From NCBI RefSeq assembly GCF_001625215.2, contig NC_030383.2, forward strand, positions 58,890,949 through 58,954,948: DNA of 64,000 nt, in the 5' to 3' direction. Position numbers and translations under genes: made by a program. Positions within the stretch are counted from its first letter, which is position 1. Every line of letters starts with the position of its first letter. This stretch comes from Daucus carota subsp. sativus. Its lineage: Eukaryota; Streptophyta; Magnoliopsida; Apiales; Apiaceae. The notes beneath the pieces are model-generated. The model worked only from the letters and a program-made list of their open reading frames with translations. It was not told where the DNA came from and searched no databases. Positions 57,925 through 64,000 of this stretch are shown one piece after another.

Positions 57925-59220
57925 TGTACAATGATAAAGATTTATAATGTTAAAAATTAATTCTTTCAACATTTTGATTAGATTAAATTTATTATAAAAT
58001 AATGTAGTTCAAAATTCACAGCGACAAGACATACTTAAATCGGTGAAGATGTAATATAGAGAAATCAAGTGAATAAATTTCAAGAAGAATATATTGAGTA
58101 TGTTTGGGCAAAATTTTCTTTTCAAATTTTTAGAAATGAGAAATGCATAGAAGGAAATTATTTTTAACAAATTCTTAACCTCCTGTCATTTATTTAGTAG
58201 CTCCATATGTTAATAAGGAGTTCTTAACACATTAATCGAGATAATAGATAATAAACGTGTACAACTGATTTGAGATCCATTATTGGGGAATCTCAATGAA
58301 GGAATTCTGTATCAGGAAAATTCAAATTTGTTGGACATAATTGAAATTTACAATAATAGTTGGTTTATGCAAAATTCAAAATTCTTGGATGTAATTAAAA
58401 TTTACAATTATAGCTCATTGCAAAAAAAGTTGTTAAGGTGTGATAATTTTGTGTTTGTCGAGTCTCAGATTAAATGGAATCAGAACTGTTTATGATATTC
58501 CAATTTTCGATTTTTAATCGCCTATATATGTGTGTGAATATATATGGATACATAGAATTTAATATCTAAGTCATTCTATGTCCTGAGCGACAAGAAATTT
58601 GGATTTCTTTGCGGTGATCAAAGCACTTATTAAAAAAGTTATAAATACAAGCACGCCGATTAATGAGATAACTCATCAGAATAGATGACATATTTTTTTA
58701 TAATAAAAATTTAGAAATATGATCACTCATAAATCGACATAAAAAGAATATATAAAAATACATAATAAATGATCACAAATCATGATGAGATTATTTTTAA
58801 ACCTAGCACTTTTAACAATTTACAAGGAATGAGATTTCTTCTCGAATAAATTAGTAGAGGATATTCAACAAAATATTTATAGTAAACTTTTATTTTCATT
58901 TCTGTTGCGTGTTTATATAACAATAATCCAGTTCTTATCAATGAAAATTATAACAAAACATATGTTTATTATATTTAAAATAATTATATGTCATTTACAA
59001 AGAGAGAGCGCTGAAAAAATGGTGGGGACTACTCAAATTAGCTAAATAAACCGAAGAAGTTAAAATGCAAGTTGATGTGAAGGTTGGTTAAGGGTGCAAA
59101 CTGTTCGCTTTTAAAATATCGGCTCCAGACTGTCTTTAAAATAAAGCTGTGATCCCAAAGTGCAAATAGATCATATTTTCCCCTCTTCTAAAAAACAAAC
59201 AAAAAGAGAGTGAAAGAAAA

Positions 59221-59230
59221 GGCGGGAAAA
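59221..59230 (+). promoter_or_regulatory. E2F-type site upstream of DNA polymerase epsilon
   Basis: GGCGGGAAAA matches the E2F consensus (TTTSSCGC on the other strand), 110 bp before the ATG. S-phase replication genes are classic E2F targets. Confidence 0.65.
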
Positions 59231-59338
59231 TCTTCATAGTCGGTGAAAACCTCACACACACTCACACAGTCGCCGCTCCTTCTCAATTCATCTCAAATCA
59301 TCATCTCCAGATCTCTCTCTCCCAGTCTCCTCTCAAAA

Positions 59339-62300
59339 ATGAACGGCGGCGATTATCGCCGGCGAGGATTCGACCGGAAAGACAGCAAGATCTCGAAGAA
59401 GCAGAAACTTATTCTCTCCGCCGAGGAAAAACTCGAATCGAAGCTCGGTTACGATCTCTTCAGTGAAGGCGATAAGCGTCTCGGATGGCTCCTCACTTTC
59501 TCCTCTGTAAGTATACATTCTAGACACAGTGTTACATGTATATGGCTTCGATGTCAGCTCGAATTAAAACAATTGAATTTGACCTAATAAAAAGTTAATT
59601 GAATGTTTTTATGTTCTCAGTAGTAAGTGTATATGCGTGCTTTGTATGGACCGGTGTGTTTGGACTTGAATTTAGCTCTATTTGTGGTTCGATTTTAGTT
59701 TGGTGTGAAAAATTAGATTATAACCTAAAAAGAAACTGAAATGGAAAGTAATTATAGGAATAATGAATTTATCCGTATATATAGTTCGAGTTTGGATGAA
59801 GGTTCATATATGCTCATCGGTAAGTGTATATGTCTATCTATATGTATCGCTAGTTTGAGGTGAAACAGTTGATTTAACCTAAAAAGAAAATTAAATGGGA
59901 AGTTATTATTGGTATGACGGATTTATATCTGTTTATGTACTTTGAGTTTGCATTTGAATCGGAAAATATGAATTTGTCTTGAAAATGAATGAACTGAATG
60001 AGTTGTATTTGTTTCCATGTTTTATAGTCGTCCTGGGAAGACGAAGAGACAAGGAAAGTGTATAGCTGTGTAGATCTCTACTTTGTTTGCCAGGTATGAT
60101 TGTTACCATTCTATTTTTCTAAAATAATAGGTTTTACTGTTTTTTTAAGCTTTGTTCGATGTGCTGATTGTAAATTATGTTTTTGGTAAAAGGATGGTTC
60201 GACTTTCAAATCAAAGTACAAGTTTCGGCCTTATTTTTATGTGGCGACGAAGGTACGCAGTAGTTAGTGTTAATACGGTACTTTATTTTGGTATGATGTT
60301 TGTGTAAGGATTATGTTTGGTGTAGTAGTTGTATTTGAGTTTATATTTTTGTTGATGTAGGATAAGACGGAAATGGACGTTGATGCGTATTTAAGGCGAC
60401 GATATGAAGGTCAAATTGCCGATATTGAGATTGTAGATAAAGAAGACCTTAATCTTGTACGGTTGATATTGATTTCCTCTTAAGTTGTGTTATGTGTTTG
60501 TGCTATTCAGGGTAGTAACATATTTGAGGTTATAGTTCTGTTAGTATTTCAAGATTATGTTCTTCATATTTCTCTAGAATAGAGCACACTAAAAAATAAA
60601 TGTTGCATCTTTGGTTAACTCACACTTAAGGTGGTTGTACGTCGCAATGTGTTTCTTACTACCTTTTTCCTTATCAGCTCTTCATCTTCTGAATGCAGAA
60701 AAATCATCTTTCAGGCATTCGGAAGACGTATTTAAAGATATCTTTCGACACAGTCCAACAATTGATGAACGTAAAGAGTGATCTAGTGCATGTTGTCAAG
60801 AGAAATCAGGCAGAATTTGATGCTGCACAAGCATATGAATCCATACTGGCAGGGAGAAGGTATGTGTTTCCTAGGTCATATCTGATATTAATTGAGTAGC
60901 TAGTGCCAAATTGCCAATTATATTTATGTATCAACTTTTGCCAACACCAAAAAACAAATCTAAAAGATATCCTAGACGCTACACTATTGTCTATTGGTAC
61001 TCGTTATTATTTTAGTTAGTATATGTACTGTATAGTGCGGAAATCTAAGTTTGAGATGATTTGGTGTTGATCTACAGCAAACAACGAACCCAAGATTTTA
61101 TAGATTACATCAGCGATCTGCGAGAGTACGATGTCCCTTACCATATTCGTTTTGCCATTGATAAAGGTCATAAATACGACTGACTCAGTTCCTATTTATT
61201 TAAAACTTATTTAGTTTGTATAGTTTGTTTCTCAAAGTTTTAACTTCAATTTCAGATGTAAGATCGGGGCAGTGGTATGATGTTAGCGTGTCTAGTACTG
61301 GAGTCACGCTGGAAAGGAGGACTGATCTTCTGCAACGTGCTGAAGTTCATGTTTGCGCTTTTGATATTGAGACCACAAAGTTGCCTTTAAAGTTTCCTGA
61401 TGCCGAATATGACTCAGTAATGATGATCTCGTATATGATTGATGGACGTGGTTATCTAATCATTAACAGAGAGGTGCACATGATTTAGTGAATTTTGTCT
61501 GTTATATTTTACTTTTTAAGGGACTTTTGCCTGCGGCAGAAAATGTTTCATAAAAGGGTAGTGTTCTTAAAAATAAATTTAAATAATTAAATTATTTATG
61601 TAAATTTTAAAAATATAAATTATCAAGGAAAGGTAATATATAATGGTTGATACAACCATTTAGAGTGTTAGGAAGTTAACCAGGAAGTGAGGCTGCAACA
61701 AATTGGTACCGCAGTGCACTTTCTTTGCCAATGTTTCAATTAGCTTAACTATCTTGGTACTATCTACAACATTTTGTCCAGAAATGCATTCTCAAATGAA
61801 CTTGCTACTTACCTTCCAATTTACTTCAGTGTGTTGGAGAAGATATCGAAGATCTGGAGTACACTCCAAAGCCTGAATTTGAAGGGTGCTTCAAAGTCAC
61901 AAATGTTAAAAATGAGGTAAAATATATATTCTACTATTGTCCACACTGAGTTGTTTAATTACATTATTCATTTTCTTTTTCTAATTTTCTTACTCTTGCA
62001 GAAAGAACTTATCTGTCAGTGGTTTACCCACATGCAAGAGTTGAAGCCTGGTATTTATGTAACATACAATGGGGACTTTTTTGACTGGCCCTTTCTCGAA
62101 AGAAGAGCTGCGTATCATGGGATGCAAATGAATGATGTATGATCATATTCTTAATAATTTGTTAAATAATTTACTACAAGTTGCAGATTGTCAATTAAGC
62201 TACTTTATTGATGTTGATGTAGAGGCTGTCAATGTGTGTTTTCTCGGACATAATTTGTTTCTTATGAATATTTGTATATTTTATACATAGATTATATAAA

Positions 62301-63995
62301 TATATAAGAGAAGTGCTAGGTAAAGTTTCTGCTGCGATAAAGAATTTAGAATATAATGGAAGTGCGAAAGAGAAAAATGTGCAAGATGATTAAAAGCATA
62401 ATATGGTGAACGCTAGACCTCTTTTTTAGTAACTGATTTGCTATTAGCATTAACCAGCGCTCATCAATTGCATCATGTCAAAGCTTTTCTAGATTAAGAT
62501 GTTGTAGGTTGGTTCCGAAAGCCGACGTACTTATAAGGTTAAGCACAAGAATTAAAGAATATAACTGTATTTTTTGTCTAAGATTTAAAGTGTAAGAAGC
62601 ATGACTAAAGCATTTTTACTTTATTGCACTTGCATATATTGCATCCTTTATGTTAATAAAGTATATGTAAGAGCTCATGTATAAACAACCAAGTCAATGA
62701 CAAAATGATTTTCTTGGATCTTACACCAGCATGACATGTGAGTATTCATATATCCTCACCTTTGTGTTTTTTTTACAAGGATTATTCAGGTTATAATGAA
62801 CAGCCCAAGTATCAATGATCAAACTAAAACTGCATCTAATTTGTAATTACTGGTGACGTCTTCTATCAGTATACTACATGAACAAGTTCCAGAGTTAATT
62901 AGCCAGAAGAAAACACAATTTTAGAGTTATAACCTTTTGTTTTTAATGTACTTACAAATTTATAATTACAGTGTCCTAATGTTTGTGCAGAACAATATGG
63001 CCTACTATGATTTATAAGTTTATTGTTAATGATTACATTCAAATTCGTCTGCATCCTACTGCAGGAACTAGGATTTCAATGTGACATGAATCAAGGGGAA
63101 TGTCGTGCGAAGTTTGCTTGCCATCTCGATTGTTTCGCTTGGGTCAAACGTGATAGCTATCTTCCTCAAGGGAGCCAGGGCCTCAAGGTGCATGTTTTTA
63201 ACTGTTGAATGGCTTATTTCAGCAATAACATTTGTGTTTAATGACGTTTTTTCTTTGTTTAAGGCTGTTACTAAGGCAAAATTAGGGTATGACCCATTGG
63301 AGGTGAACCCCGAGGATATGGTTCGTTTTGCGATGGAAAATCCCCAGGTTGGATATCCTTGCATACATTCATTCAGTTGTGCATTTGTTGCTTCTTCCGA
63401 AAGTATCATTTTATAGTTTTGCAGGAAAAGAAGATTAATGTACATGATCTGCAAATTTTTTTGAAGAAAAATACTTTGAGTTTCTTATGAGTTGATCCAA
63501 ATAATGGCATAGAGTACCTTGTACATGATCATGAATAAATTGTCAAAGTCGGCGGTTGTTTGCTAAACTATTATAATTTTTGTTTGACCTATATGTAACT
63601 TTTGTATAGTATCATGTATCATATTGGATGTGTAGTTGTTAGCCCAAAACACCTTGATGTAATAATCAATCATCATATCACACATACTATTCTCATTAAT
63701 GGGAATGAGCACATGTATTTTTGTTTTAAATTATTTATGAGTGATTACATCCTATTTTTAGGGCATATCTGTTGGATTTTTCTTTTTTTGTCTTATGTGC
63801 ATTGACTTGTGCTGGAAAATTATACTACAGATGATGGCGTCGTACTCTGTATCTGATGCTGTCTCCACTTACTACTTGTATATGACATATGTTCATCCTT
63901 TCATTTTCTCCCTTGCAACAATAATACCCATGCCACCTGACGAGGTTCTGCGAAAAGGAAGTGGAACCCTTTGTGAAATGCTACTCATGGTCCAG
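59339..63995 (+). CDS. POL2A: DNA polymerase epsilon catalytic subunit, N-terminal part (runs off window)
   Basis: Twelve exons in phase (59339-59506, 60028-60093, 60193-60252, 60361-60456, 60699-60859, 61078-61166, 61256-61473, 61830-61916, 62002-62136, 63065-63187, 63264-63347, 63831-63995) give the first 484 residues; the last exon ends at a GT donor 5 bases before the window edge. The start [20 protein letters not shown] leads to [20 protein letters not shown], the typical epsilon N-terminus. The 3'-5' exonuclease motifs are intact: Exo I FDIETTK (249-255), Exo [11 protein letters not shown] (338-346) and Exo [14 protein letters not shown] (from 434). The enzyme is the leading-strand replicase in the nucleus; Arabidopsis has POL2A (essential) and POL2B, and the symbol is by analogy. 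The polymerase domain and zinc fingers lie beyond the window. An E2F-type site lies upstream. Confidence 0.95.
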
Positions 63996-64000
63996 GTATG

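Larger units (their letters stand above)
56328..59210. other. AT-rich intergenic region between P2 and DNA polymerase epsilon
   Basis: Head-to-head spacing of two growth-linked genes, 3.3 kb from ATG to ATG. It holds a 75-bp tandem repeat (56843-56992) and a 36-bp one (57853-57924). No gene was recognised. Confidence 0.5.

Noticed and set aside
1-64000. CRISPR arrays, operons or bacterial-type systems
   Set aside because: None seen. Every recognised gene is a plant nuclear gene with spliceosomal introns, and the repeats are tandem duplications or transposons.

Overview
This window is nuclear DNA from a flowering plant, most likely a eudicot. The genes have many small GT-AG introns and sit in AT-rich intergenic DNA full of MITEs. 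The recognisable proteins are plant types: DUF868, XS domain, REM-type B3, P-class PPR, plant tRNA isopentenyltransferase and paired acidic ribosomal P2. I cannot name the species from sequence alone.

Layout. 1-9 kb: one DUF868 gene (3237-4139, +) in gene-poor DNA. 9-16 kb: a small stress-response A/B-barrel gene (HS1-like, -) and a seven-exon dienelactone-hydrolase-like gene (-), with three TA-flanked MITEs packed just upstream of the latter. 17-20 kb: a Harbinger/Tourist-like MITE, then a long P-class PPR gene (+). 20.6-26 kb: a broken Helitron (5' part of its Rep/helicase reading frame, +) joined to an intron-containing, 3'-truncated two-and-a-bit-domain B3 gene (-) and a degenerate Helitron-like 3' hairpin. 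26.2-27.1 kb: a 950-bp Mutator-type element with long terminal inverted repeats and 10-bp target duplications. 29-38.5 kb: three minus-strand housekeeping genes, tRNA dimethylallyltransferase IPT2 (11 exons), SEC13, and a DUF662 (RAB6-interacting-golgin-like) protein. 39.6-47.7 kb: two plus-strand genes, an XS-domain protein and a 68-aa cytochrome c oxidase subunit 7a-like protein whose 5'UTR intron is about 2.2 kb. 48.4-56 kb: two minus-strand 60S acidic ribosomal protein P2 genes. 59.3 kb to the end: the first 12 exons (484 codons) of DNA polymerase epsilon catalytic subunit (+), which runs off the window.

The most notable structure is in the first intron of the second P2 gene. It holds five diverged copies of a box C/D RNA of about 120 nt on the host-gene strand. 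Each keeps a C box, a D box and the 10-nt guide CATTCGCAGT, which is complementary to 18S rRNA and marks U14 snoRNA. A ribosomal stalk gene therefore appears to host a five-copy U14 cluster. Its neighbour P2 paralogue has lost the near-universal P-protein C-terminal peptide. Other points of interest are a young tandem duplication that has created a pseudo-exon in the HS1-like gene, the Helitron/B3 chimera, and a perfect 20-bp palindrome with a G-box core inside the COX7a 5'UTR intron.

Exon coordinates were derived by hand from reading-frame continuity and GT/AG sites. Phases were checked to add up for every multi-exon gene, but no transcript evidence was available.
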